Source: Aquarana catesbeiana
Taxonomy: Eukaryota; Chordata; Amphibia; Anura; Ranidae
Length of the DNA stretch: 64,000 nt
Direction: 5' to 3'
Assembly (NCBI RefSeq): GCF_042186555.1
Contig: NC_133327.1
Location: 328,092,300 to 328,156,299, forward strand
Part shown: positions 21,416 to 31,967 of the stretch, in pieces
How the letters are laid out: each line of letters begins with the position of its first letter
How positions within the stretch are numbered: position 1 is the first letter of the stretch
Notes under the pieces: generated by a model
What the model saw: the letters and a program-made list of their open reading frames with translations, nothing else
Told to the model about the DNA's origin: nothing
Database searches by the model: none
Translations under genes and position numbers: made by a program

Positions 21416-22517
21416 CCCCTACAGCATTGATCGACGAGAGAGGTAAAATGGAGTAAGAGGAAAACATACGGTAATGTGGATCGTGGCATTCAATGGATAC
21501 AAACGATCCGGGCGCTCATCGGTTATTGGTTAAGGCTCCACAGGGCTGAGGTCAATGGTATAAACAAGAGCAAACAATACCACAGCGGCTGTAATGGAGT
21601 AGGGAAATTTTTTGTATTCCACAATAGTAACGAGGGAGGGGAGGGGGGGAAAAAAAAAAAAAAAACAACAAATAGTTATCCACAAAACAGAGGGGGACAA
21701 CAGCGGTGACTCAATTAAAATAAAAAGTACCATAACATAGGTAATGAAGGTAGGTAACCAATACCAGAAGATGTCAGGGTAACAGATTACATGTAGTCCG
21801 CAGTGAGCAGAGAATATTAGAATATCAGCAAAACAGCACACACAACATATGCAGCGCCACTGTGTATAAGGGCGGGTAATAACCAAGCCCAGCATGGAAG
21901 AGAGGGGAGGTAAAGGAGGGGGGAGAGACCAACCAGCGGGGAAGGAGGCAGGAGGAGAAGCATGGAGAGGGTGAAACTTACCCCAAATACTGCTCCTCAT
22001 GGAGCGCGGCGTCAGAGGGCTATAGGCTCATACAGCGGCCCGTGTCCGGCCGCTATAAGAGCACCCCAACCCGGAAGTCAGGGACGGCCTGGAGGAGGCG
22101 GTCCCTGACGTCACCGGGTCTGCCCGCCCGCACTGCGCAGGTGCACAATGGGTGCTACTGCGCAAGCGCGTGCTCCCGTCAAAGGGAATCTAGTTCCCAA
22201 ACGAGGAGACGCAAGCAGTCAAAGGGCTGCCAGGGCGTGCATATGTTCGTCGCAGTGGAGAAGGAACGGGGCAATCTGCCAACAGAGTCTGATAACGGGG
22301 GATGGGAGCCTGACCTTGCACAGCAACAAAGTGAAACAACATAATACAACGTAATACAAAAAACTTAAAGAAAACTTAAAGAAATTGTCTAAACAAGCAT
22401 TGTATAGAATTATGTGAGGGTGTCAGCCACCACATAGCTTTGGGATGAGTCTTGGGCAAACATGGGTCAATTAATTGATACTCGGCCCTGGGAGTGCCTG
22501 GGAGTGCCGGGGTAAGG

Positions 22518-22555
<38 letters not shown>

Positions 22556-22789
22556 CCCCCCTCCCCTCCCTCGTTACTATTGTGGAATACAAAAAATTTC
22601 CCTACTCCATTACAGCCACTGTGGTATTGTTTGCTCTTGTTTATACCATTGACCTCAGCCCTGTGGAGCCTTAACCATTAACCGATGAGCGCCCCGGATC
22701 GTTTGTATCCATTGAATGCCACGATCCACATTACCGTATGTTTTCCTCTTACTCCATTTTACCTCTCTCGTCGATCAATGCTGTAGGGG
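21416..22789. repeat. Inverted repeat with about 235-bp arms
   Basis: The left arm 21416-21650 starts cccctacagcattgatcgac at the gap edge and pairs with the right arm 22556-22789, which ends gtcgatcaatgctgtagggg. Arms include gatccgggcgctcatcgg and ggaggggagg. The loop of about 900 bp (21651-22555) is GC-rich around 21900-22160, with 61- to 100-codon frames but no motif. The left arm probably continues into the gap. The same element extends right to the hammerhead at 23650. Confidence 0.85.
22521..22555. repeat. Poly(T) run, about 35 bases
   Basis: An uninterrupted T run at the inner edge of the right palindrome arm; the opposite arm has a matching run of about 15 A at 21650-21665. Confidence 0.95.
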
Positions 22790-22894
22790 TAAGTGATGAC
22801 CCGCCATTACCTGTGTGCCATCCTTCATTTTCTTTTCAGTCTGACGTCTTGTCACCTGGATCTATATCATAGGTCCTATCCATACTACTCTTAC

Positions 22895-23275
22895 TCTACC
22901 CCCCCCTCTCTCCCCCTCCCCCCCCCTTTTCCCCCCCTTTTCCCCTTTTCTCCCCCCCCTCCCCCCTCCCTTCCTCCCCCCCTTTCCCCCCCTCCTCCCC
23001 CCCCCCCCCTTTCCCTCTCCCCCCCCTTTTCCCCTTTTTTTTCCCCCCTCCCCCCTCCCTTCCCCCCCTTTTTTCCCCCTCCCTCTCCCCCCCCCCCTCC
23101 CCCCCCCCTTCCTCCCCCCCTTTTTTTCTCTTTTCTTTTTCTTTCCCCCTCCCTCCCCTCCCTTTGTTCCCCTTCCTCCCCGTCCCTCTCTTCCCCTTCC
23201 TCCCCCCTTCCCTTCCCCCTTCCCCCCTCCTTTTTCCTTTCCCCCCCCCCTTCCCCCTCCCTTCTTTTCCAAACC
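22895..23275. repeat. Homopyrimidine (C/T) tract, about 380 bp
   Basis: Between 22895 and 23275 the plus strand is almost purely C and T, with long C-runs separated by T-runs and only isolated purines. The complementary strand is G/A with many G-runs. Open frames across it (proline/serine one way, glycine/arginine/lysine the other) are compositional artefacts. The tract can in principle form triplex (H-DNA) or G-quadruplex structures. Confidence 0.95.
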
Positions 23276-23870
23276 ACCTTTTAATTCTTTCCTTTGCACA
23301 CTGGGTGTTTAAATTTAAAGCTACCGCATGGGTACCCCCTCTACTCTATCACGCTCTACCTGTTTTGTGGCTTAGTGATCCACACTAAAATCATTTATTT
23401 AAACATTTTATCCACCAGAGGCTGTTTTGTTACCCCTGTGTTCGTCGCAGGGGGAATTGTTTGGGGCCCCATATGCCCACAGAGAATATTTGAACGGGTG
23501 AGCCTGTCCTTTTTATATTCTACTTGTACTTCATTGTTTATTGTATTATCTAATGATTGCGCTGTAATTACCACACTAAAAAAATTCTATGCATCTGTGA
23601 ATTGTTGTATATTCATTACCTGTCTCCTATGCTACATTATAGACTTTACTCTCCTGAGGAAGCGGTGAATACCGCGAAACCGGTCGAGAATCCAAGTCAC
23701 TTTTGCAATCTCTGTTATCACTGGATGCAATTTATGTGGTTGTATACATTACTCTGTCCTGTATCACAACTGTATATGTGATTATTATTGTAATATTTAG
23801 ATATATATATCTTTTTTTAAAAATGGCTTTCTATTAAAAATACAGTTTTTTATCCTACTATTTCCCTCCA
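23276..23870 (+). mobile_element. Hammerhead-bearing retroelement body (Penelope-like, inferred)
   Basis: This segment follows the homopyrimidine tract and holds a hammerhead at 23650-23689. After the ribozyme it runs about 180 bp to an AT-rich end with aaaaatacagttttttatcc. It probably belongs with the inverted repeat at 21416-22789, since inverted arms followed by a hammerhead also occur in the elements at 3545-4530 and 25785-27475. No RT is present. Confidence 0.55.
23650..23691 (+). ncRNA. Hammerhead ribozyme motif, complete core
   Basis: CUGAGGA (23654-23660) is followed by a perfect five-pair stem II, GCGGU (23662-23666) and ACCGC (23671-23675), with the tetraloop GAAU. Then come GAAAC (23676-23680), two bases and GUC (23683-23685). 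Stem I is UCUC (23650-23653) pairing with GAGA (23686-23689). All conserved core positions are present. Cleavage is expected after 23685. Stem III is minimal, as in the Penelope-associated type. Confidence 0.88.
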
Positions 23871-24079
23871 TTCCTTTGTACTAATATCTAACTATCTTTA
23901 GTACCGTAATAGTCCCTTGTGTTTTTTTTTTCCTGTGTGTGGGGGGTGGGGACAATTGCCGACAGAAGCAGCGAACTGCGGCTCTCCCCACTTCCTGCCT
24001 CCTTTTGCAAATGGGAGAGGGAATTGGGAGCAATTAGGCAATTACTGAGGTGGGTTCATGCTACTTCGGTCAATAGCAA

Positions 24080-24868
24080 TATAGTAGAATTAAATTATAA
24101 ATGCCCGGCCCCGATGGTACATCACCCCCCGATAAGGCACACAAATGCCAAAGTGAAAAATCACAATTATGTTGGCGAGGGTGTAACGAAATATGGACCA
24201 TGGCCCATATTTGGTGGCATTGTCCTGATATGAAAAAATACCGGTAGGAGATCAGGAAAATAATCAGAGAGATAACTAGCATTGAGGTCCCTGACAACCC
24301 GTGGGGGTGCTTATTCCATGGGATAAGAATACCAACTAAGCAATATGTAAGAATGTTACTCCCACAGCTTTTAAACGCGGCTAAAAGTCTTATACCTAGA
24401 CATTGGCAGGAACCCGAAAAGCCCACCATAAAGAGCTGGTGTAATAAAATAAATGAAATTCAAAACTTAGAATATCTTAGGTTCAGTGATGAAGAGGGAA
24501 TAGAGGAATTTGAAGAGAAATGGCGGGAATGGGTTGATTATAAGCAAACAATAAGATTTGCAGAAATAATGGGAGCATAGGTTATAAATCATAGTAGAGG
24601 AAGTATAAGATAGACACATATCGGGAGAGGAAGATCAGTGGAAAAGAATAGGATGGACTTGGAGCGAGAAAGGTAGATGGGGAAGGGAGAAGGACTGATG
24701 GGGGGGTGGGTTGGGGGGGGTTTGGAATGAGAGTGGGGGTTTCTTTCTTTGCTGTTAAGAATGTATTAAGAAATTGTGTATTTGAATGATACAGCGAGGT
24801 TGTATCCATGCTACATGTTATATTTTTTTGACACAGAAAAATCAATAAAAATATAAAAAAAAAAAAAA
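24080..24868 (+). pseudogene. L1-clade LINE, 3' end of ORF2 with 3'UTR and poly(A)
   Basis: From 24170 one frame reads the C-terminal cysteine/histidine motif of L1 ORF2 (CWRGC...MAHIWWHCPDMKKY). A TAG then lies where a residue after KKYR is expected. The frame continues as DNPWGCLFHGIRIPTKQY and MLLPQLLNAAKSLIPRHW to a stop at 24578. The motif fits L1/Tx1-type elements. The end is aataaaaatataaaa followed by about 14 A (24854-24868), a retrotransposition tail. The copy is strongly 5'-truncated. No clear target duplication was found. Confidence 0.8.
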
Positions 24869-25640
24869 AGAGAGAGGCCACTTATATTGGTGAGTGCGGT
24901 GTCTGTTGGGGAGTGGAAATCACATTTTTACACAGTGGTGGAAGCAATCTATCTACTTGGATTGCCTTCTGGGTTGGATTTTATGAAGATTCTTGGATTA
25001 ATGCAATGGAACACTATTATGTTTTTTGAACTTTGAATGAACATCACAGTGGTAGACATTTTATTTTTTTATTTTTCACATTATTTACTGGATGATATAA
25101 TACTTGAAGTGTTTATTTCAAAATAGATGAAGAGCTGCCGATGAGTCTCATTTACTCTTTGGGTTTAAGTTCAGTACCCAGGTGTTTCTGCAATAATGTA
25201 GTTCCTTTTCAGGGTATATAATTACCTGGTCTGCTGTTATCACAAATTACTCATATATCTGATGATAAGCAGGTATCCCCAAAACCACTGTAGTTGTACT
25301 AATCTATTTAATTATTAATTTAATGCTAGAAAATAAAAGTGGAAATTGAGCAATAATGATTGGAGAAGCATTCACCCACTCCAGGACCCTTCAGTGATAA
25401 AAAAAAGTCATAAATGTTTGAAGGGGTACGTGATAATATTTAATTTCATGAGCACCATCTCCAATACAGTAGATAATCTCTAATTCTCCAATGGCTGACC
25501 AAATGATTCTCCTCTGTCTGGAAATGAACCAGAATATCATGTGGAGTAGGTTATAAGTATTATCCAGTGGCTGCCAAAGAGACTCCTCAGGAGAATTAAA
25601 GCATAAAAAAGACTCCAATAGCATAACACTTTTTTTTTAA
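24869..25640. other. No recognised features
   Basis: AT-rich DNA with only short open frames. The stretch 25391-25630 resembles the loop-and-arm style of the neighbouring element, but I could not match it to anything. Confidence 0.4.
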
Positions 25641-26332
25641 ACTATACATAAAAAAAATAAAGTGAAAATCACAATCAGCGCAATTACTACATGTATAAAA
25701 CAAACTCACCAAAATTTTAAATCAAAAATGTTGCCCAGCCAAACACTGTATATTGATTCTACAATACTAACAAAACAAGCTATATGAAAAAACTGTGTAG
25801 CGCAACACCTCACCATATGCTAAAAAACAATAAGTATTAATTAATATAACTAATCTGTGCATATACACATAAAGTCTATTGTTTGAAAAAGTCTGTGTTC
25901 CTAAGTTTCTATAGTGCAATGTTTAGTAAAAAAAATTAAAATAAAAAAGACAGCATGTGTCTTCACTCTTCATGCATCAGTTCACATCCTCCACCAGGTG
26001 AAACACCTGCTCACCACAATAAAACATTACCACGCTCATAGATATTATCCCACTGCTGTTGTTGCTTTTGGGTTCTCCTCTAAATCCTCCTTAATAAGCA
26101 CAAAACACTTGTCCCATCCACTTCCCTGCACAATAAGAAGGCTCTGTTCATATTTCATATAAAATAGAAAGGCACAAACATAGTGTAATTCGTTTTTTGC
26201 AAGTTTATTTACAATCCCTGCTATAAATCCCACTTACAAGAATGCACATTAAAAAGCGCTTCACATATACTGTCAATTGCTGGCTCATTGCTGCACTCGG
26301 CCAGACTCCAGCATGACACGGGCACAGCTCCT

Positions 26333-26369
26333 CCTTCCAGACAAGTGATTGGGCTTCTTCAGTAGGAAG
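26333..26369 (-). ncRNA. Hammerhead relic inside the Penelope-like element
   Basis: On the minus strand CUGAAGA is preserved, as is a cleavage triplet GUC. Sequence CUUCC before the core pairs with GGAAG after GUC (stem I, with a bulge). The part between, which should hold stem II and GAAAC, reads AGCCCAAUCACUU and lacks GAAAC. The ribozyme is therefore dead, but its framework ties the hammerhead to an RT-bearing element. Confidence 0.5.
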
Positions 26370-26452
26370 CCGAATATCCGAGCCCTTAAATAGCCTAATT
26401 TCATTGCCAAAGCAAACTGATAAACAATTGATCTGTCAAGCAGCAGCCGGAA

Positions 26453-26920
26453 GTGTATATAGGCTTAATACCATCCTGTTCCCAGAAATTAGAAGCTGGG
26501 AACACGTATAAAATGTTGAATAAGGACCCAGTGTTTGAATATAAAGAAAAGTTGTCTCTATTGATTAAGAGAAGTTTAAAGAATAAGACTTTGAATAAAT
26601 ATGAGGCTGAATATCTTCTGCCTAAATCCGTCAAGCTGTCATAAGCCAGTAATATATTTTCTGCCCAAAATACATAAGGACTTTTCCAACCACCCTGGGA
26701 GGCCGATAGTGAATGAGGTGGATTCTTTAACATCCTGTATAGGCCAATATCTGGACACTTTTCTGCAACCTTTAGTTACCTCGACTGATGCTTACCTGGA
26801 AAATTCTAAACACTTACTACCAATTTTAGAAGTTATACCAGTTAAGAGCTCATATTTTCTGGTGACAGCGGATGTGAGCTCTCTATACATCATTATACGG
26901 ATCACGGAGTGCAACACGTC
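26453..26920 (+). pseudogene. Penelope-like reverse transcriptase, N-terminal part, one frameshift
   Basis: The first frame (from 26453) shows NKDPVFEYKEKLSLL and the second (from 26601) shows KPVIYFLPKIHKD, PGRPIV, DSLTS and LVTADVSSLY. These blocks in this order are typical of the Penelope-like RT: a TYK...DPT region, the PVIYxLPKIHK motif, GRPIVSGxDSLTS and the D-containing TxDVSSLYT motif. A frameshift lies between about 26620 and 26645. The sequence ends before the YxDD active site and the GIY-YIG endonuclease, so it cannot be functional. Confidence 0.85.
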
Positions 26921-27475
26921 TAGGAGGAGGATCCAAGCCTGTGTTGTCATGCCAGAGTCTCGCTGAGTGCAGCGGTGAGCAAGCAATTGACAGTATATGT
27001 GAAGCCCTTTTTAATATGGATTCTTGTAAGTGGGATTTATAGTGGGATTGTGAATAAACTTGCAAAAAACTGTGTTTGTACCTTTCTGTTTTATATGATA
27101 TATGAACAGGGCCTTCTTATTGTGCCGGAAAGTAGATGGGACAAGTGTCTTTTGCTTATTAAGGAATATTTAGAGGAGAACCCAAAAGAAACAAGAGCAG
27201 TGGAATAACATTGATGAGCGTGTTAATGTGTTATTGAGGTGAGCAGGTCTTTCACCTTGTGGAAAATGTGCACTGATGCATGAAGAGTGAAGACATGTGG
27301 TGTTTTTTTCTTTATTTTTATTTTAATATTTTTTTATTACATATTGGTCAATAGAAACTTAGGAACACAGAATTTTTAAAATAGTCTTTATGTGTGTATG
27401 CACAGATTAGTTATATTAATACTTATTGTTTTTTAGCATACGGTGACGTGTTGCGCTACACTTTTTTTTGGTATA

Positions 27476-28880
27476 TACATAAAAACAGTTCACTCGCATC
27501 TACTGGAGAAGGAGAAGCCAATGATTTCATTGCATTTGGTCATGGCCACAGTGAGTTTGTAGTATACATAATGAGCTACAGATAAAGAGATGAAAGAATG
27601 GTGTTTTGAGGGTAGAATCAGTTTGGTATTAGTGTCAGGCTTCAAATAGGGGCTGACATTAGTTTAAGGGTTAGGGGTAAAGATAAGTATTAGGTTTCAG
27701 GTAAAGTACATCTAAAGGCTCTTGTATGACAGACTAAGTCCCAAATTCAGTTACTATATAATGCACGTACCTCAAGAAGTAAACAAAAACTTTTTTTGAG
27801 ATGAAACTTCCCAAATCGAGTCCACATAATAAAGGAAATTTTATAGAAGTACTTGCCAAGTTTTCTAAAGCTGAAAAAAAGCTTGGCCTGGATCTGGGTT
27901 TTAACTTGCTTCAGCATTATGGACAGATATTAGAGAGAATATTTGAAGTAGTCTACAAAAGCAAACAGCCCATATACTAATGTTCTTTCTACAGTCACAC
28001 AAGTACCCCTGTCTTCCTAAATAAGAATGATCCGTACATATCTGAGATTGGTTTGAGGCAGGTTCGCAGAATATGACTAAAGTGTGGGTGCCACATTTGA
28101 ATGTCATTGAAGTCAATGGAAGCCAAATGTTAAAAAACTGTAATGGCCATTTTCTAGGCTAATAGACAAGGGATTCTCAATACAATGGCATGGGAGCTTG
28201 TCACTGTCATGAAGAACATATACCAAAGATAAAAATATAATTGGTTTAGCATGGAGCTATGATGCTTTAAGGTCAACATAAAAATGCAAAATTTCTTTAA
28301 ATAACATGCATTGGGGGTGCCCTTAACCTACCTGTGAAATGGAGCATACATGATGTACAATGTACAGTACTGAACTTACCACAGCAAGCAAAACTGAAAT
28401 TTTCAAAGAAAAAAATGCAGTGTGAAAAATGACAGCTTCAGCTGCTTTACTTCTGCTTATAAACGAATGGCCAGTAATGCCCTTCCCCAGACCCTTATCC
28501 TAGATATCTCTAGGATCTCTAGTAGATCTGCTTTTTTAAAGTGGTTTACAAACCTCAGTGGTGAAATATGAGCAAAGCGTATATCTGTAGTGTTTACTTA
28601 TCTTTCTCCAAAGCTCTAGGTGTCAATTTTGGTGCTTCGTTCCTCTGTTAGCAGCATTAATCACTTCTGAGAAGTTTTCCTGACACATGAGATAAATTTG
28701 GTGGAGGGAGCTCATAGGAAAAGGAGGCACAAGGGTAGTACAAGTACACTAAATTTCAGGTGAGCCAATTTTTCAAAACTGCGCTCGATATTGCAAGATA
28801 TTAAATGGGACCAAATCTTAGATACATTAAGCACAGAAGAAAAAATGGGAGTGCTTTAGGAACATACCAAAGCGGTTGTA
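27476..28880. other. No recognised features
   Basis: Moderately AT-rich DNA with no motif, terminal repeat or frame above 71 codons. It looks like ordinary host intergenic or intronic sequence. Confidence 0.45.
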
Positions 28881-28884
28881 TGTC

Positions 28885-29174
28885 CGTTTTTTAATTTTTT
28901 ACCTACAGGTAAGCCTACAATAAGGCTTACCTGTAGGTAAATGACTATCTCCTAAACTTACACAGTTTAGGAGATATTCACCCTGCATGCAGCCGCTGAC
29001 GTCAGCGGTGCATGCGCAGTGAAGGTCCGGCGCATCTTGCTGGAACTTGCCGGAAAGGAGGACTCCCACGCGCATGCGCTGGAGTGACATCATCGTGACT
29101 CCGGCCACTCACAGCTCTGGAGCCGAAAACCCGATAGAAATGCTGAGGGGAAAATGTCAGCTCCCTCGGCGGTG
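28885..29174. mobile_element. Hairpin-ended MITE, related to 51986-52381
   Basis: It starts with the hairpin cctacaggtaagcctaca / taaggcttacctgtagg (28902-28937). Next is tatctcctaaac-ttac-gtttaggagata and a CpG-rich interior with gcatgcgca. The copy at 51986-52381 has the same order in reverse orientation. Both hairpins carry AGGTAAG, a consensus 5' splice-site word, on both strands. Confidence 0.6.
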
Positions 29175-31106
29175 CTGCGCTATACATGTACATTGATATA
29201 CAATGACTTGTTCAGAAAGTGACAGGTAATGATAAAACAAATTCTGACAATTGGTGTATCATACGATCCTTTCCAAATTGGACCATTCGCTTATGTATAT
29301 GAATTAACCACTTCAATACCAGGCACTTTTGTTCCTTGCTACTCAGGACAATTTTCAGCTTTCAGCGCTGTCGTACTGTGAACGACAATTGCACGGTCAC
29401 GCAACACTGTACCCAAACTAATTTTTTATCATTTGCTTACCACAAATAGAGCTTTCTTTTGGTGGTATTTGATCACCTCTGGGGTTTTTATTTTTTGCTA
29501 AACAAACTTGTTTTCTCCTTCACTGACGGGCGCTGATGTGGCGGCACTAAAGGGCACTGATGAGGTAGCACTGATGGGCTCTGATGAGTTGGCACTGATA
29601 AAGTGGCACTGATTGGCACTGATGAGGAGGCACTGATATGTAGAATTGATGGGCACTGATATGCAGCACTGATGGCAACCGATAATCAGCACTGATATGC
29701 AGCACTGATAGGCACTGATAGGCGGCACTGATGGGCACTGATAGGCACTAACAGGCGGCACTGATGGGCATTGACAGGCAACACTGATGGGCACTGACCG
29801 GCAGCACTGATGGGCACTGATAGGTGGCACTGATTGGCACTAATAGGCGGCACTGATTGACACTAATAGATGGCACTGATGGGCAGCACTGATGATTAGG
29901 TACTGACAGGTGTTACTGCTGGGCACTGATTGGCACTGTGGTGGGTCTGATTGGCACTGTGGTGGGCCCTGAGAATCTTTATTGGGGGGGGCACTGACTG
30001 GCAACTGTTGGGCACTGATTGGCAGCTCATGGGCACATCTGATGGGGGCTGTGCTGATAATCAATGTGCTGATTATCAGCACAGACCCCACTCTGACAGG
30101 GAGAGACACCGATTGGCACTTCCTGATTCACGCGATGATCAGCTGTGATTGGTCACAGCTGATCATGTGGTAAGAAGTTTCTGTCAGAGGCTCCTTACCA
30201 TGATCGGAGATGCAGCTGATCACGTGGTAAGAAGCCTCTGTCAAAGGCTCCTTACCACAATTGGAGATGCGACGTGTCAGGCTGACACTCCACACTTGCG
30301 ATCACCATGATGCGTGCCCCCACGGGCGCGCGCCGGCATGTTGTCCTGCTGGGCATCATATGACGCCCAGTCAGGATAACAGAACCACCGCCTGGCCATC
30401 ATTCTGCTATAGGCCAGGCGGGAAGTGGTTAAAGTCCATATGTGACATCAAAATAAAGAATGTTCATAAAATGTGTGTCAAACTTCAAATATTGATAGAA
30501 GAAAGCCTTTTTGTTCCAATGATCAGCACGATGATGTTCATCTAACAACTGCGTTTGAACATTATGGTCTAATGGATTTTATGATGACATGCTTGTTTTC
30601 TTCCTGTTGGATGTAAGTGCAATATTCTTTAAAATACATTTGATTTAAAAGGTTTTACACTATGTAGAGATTCTCTTTGCTTCTATGACAATTGACCTAC
30701 TGAGTAAGGAGTCTATCGCGACTGATGCGAGAGCGGATGGCGGATTTGCTACACAATTTTAAAGTCTGGGAGAGCTTAGTCTCCTGATGCCTATCTGATT
30801 CAATGTTCATAACATTTGAGTCCACACTATCCGGTAAGCGCATTTGAATCTGTATATTGGTGACGGCTTACACACTGCTGTGATCTTTGGAACAAAAAGG
30901 CTTTCTTCTATCAATATTTGAAGTTTGAAACACTTTGGGCTATTTATGAACATTTTTATTTTGATGTCACATATGAATTCATATACATAAGCGAATGGTC
31001 CAATTTGGACAGGATTGTATGATACACCAATTGTCAGAATTTGTTTTATCATTGACTGTCACTTTCTGAACAAGTCACTGTATATCAATGTACATGTATA
31101 GCGCAG
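29175..31106. repeat. Palindromic element, one arm split by a MITE
   Basis: The left arm 29175-29303 plus 30433-30532 pairs with the right arm 30876-31106. Matching blocks are ctgcgctatacatgtacatt with its complement ending at 31106, and gaagaaagcctttttgttcc with its complement near 30886. The uninterrupted right arm reads tatgaattcatatac where the left arm carries the MITE, which shows the empty site. Confidence 0.82.
29304..30432. mobile_element. TTAA-type frog MITE carrying a GGCACTGAT minisatellite
   Basis: The termini are ttaaccacttcaataccagg (29304) and ccaggcgggaagtggttaa (ending 30432), inverted, with TTAA at both edges. The interior has an array of 10- to 12-bp words (ggcactgatgg, agcactgata) from about 29525 to 30015. 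It also has perfect hairpins at 30047-30083 and 30136-30163. No protein is encoded; open frames across the array (for example the I-S-A-H-Q-C repeats on minus) are artefacts. Confidence 0.85.
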
Positions 31107-31189
31107 AGCTTTCTAACTTTCCATAATTTCGCACAATGTTTGTCAAATTGTGATATTTGCAGCTTTTTCATTTATAGGTCTATAGCGCA

Positions 31190-31413
31190 GTATACTATTG
31201 AAATTTAATAAATATAGAAGAACAAGGGTTAAACCTGGGTGGCTAAACTGTAATGTAACAAGTCATATTAAAGACAAAAAAATGTCCTTTAAAAAATATA
31301 AAGCTGATTGGTCATTGTCAGCATTCCAACACACAATCAGTGTGGCTAAGATAGAGCACGAGAGACACGTAGTGGAGGCGAGTTAGAAAAATCCAAAGAA
31401 ATCCTTTAAATAT
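31190..31413 (+). pseudogene. CR1-like LINE, segment upstream of the RT core (left of hAT insert)
   Basis: In one frame the bases read KKMSFKKYKADWSL...AKIEHERHVVEAS, the basic region that precedes the RT of CR1-type LINEs. A stop follows. The same ORF resumes at 33823 after the hAT-type insertion. Confidence 0.7.
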
Positions 31414-31579
31414 ATAAACAGTAGGGATGAGCTTCGTGTTCGAGTCGAACCCATGTTCGACTCGAACATCGGCTGTTCGATCGTTCGCCGAATTGCGAAC
31501 GTTATGGGCCGTTCGCGCTAAATTCGTGTGGCGCGTCACGGCCCATAATTCACTGCGGCATCGCAGTGCATTGCTGGCT

Positions 31580-31745
31580 GATGATTGGCCAAGCATGCAC
31601 TATGACCCGCATGCTTGGCCAATCACAGCGCCGTCAGTAGAGAGAGCTGTAATTGGCCAAAGCCAGGGTGGCTTTGGCCAATTATGGCTCAGGGGATTTA
31701 GTACACACCCCACACTATATAAGGCCGCCTGCACGGCGGCCCTGT
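31580..31745 (+). promoter_or_regulatory. CCAAT- and TATA-containing promoter-like region of the hAT-type element
   Basis: Four CCAAT/ATTGG words lie at about 31585, 31618, 31653 and 31676. A strong TATA (tatataa, 31716-31722) follows, then a perfect hairpin ggccgcc-tgcac-ggcggcc (31723-31741). A transcription start about 30 bases downstream of the TATA box would be expected. Function is inferred. Confidence 0.55.
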
Positions 31746-31967
31746 GTAGTGTGTGTTCCGGTGTGCTGAGAGATAGAGAGAGAGAGAGACAGTGTCATTT
31801 GATTTGAGTTAGATAGATTAGGCAGAACAGTCAGTCAGTTAGCTGCACTTACAGTGTATTGTGTATATATATGCATCCCAGGTGTTGCATATATATATAT
31901 ACACTGTATTCAGTTTAGCTAGATCCGTTCCTGTTATCTTCTATCTAGACTATTTACATTTAATGCA

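Larger units (their letters stand above)
25785..27475 (+). mobile_element. Penelope-like element with inverted arms
   Basis: The left arm (25785-26275) and right arm (26985-27475) are imperfect inverted copies. Examples are gtgtagcgcaacacctcacc near 25795 and the complement of ggtgacgtgttgcgctacac near 27445. Between them lies an RT fragment on the plus strand, and beside it a hammerhead relic on the minus strand. The arms encode mirror-image small frames sharing the words GIVNKLAKN and FLFYM-YEQ. Penelope-like elements often have repeated, partly inverted ends. The flanks look A/T-rich and similar, but I could not define a target duplication. Confidence 0.78.

Noticed and set aside
20748..21489. 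Frames across the assembly gap (up to 239 codons)
   Set aside because: Most residues are from N bases; the sequence is unknown.
22793..23299. Proline/serine-rich and glycine/arginine/lysine-rich frames of up to 163 codons
   Set aside because: They are read from a homopyrimidine tract and reflect composition only.
29498..30109. Minus-strand frames rich in I-S-A-H-Q-C
   Set aside because: Artefact of the GGCACTGAT array inside a MITE.
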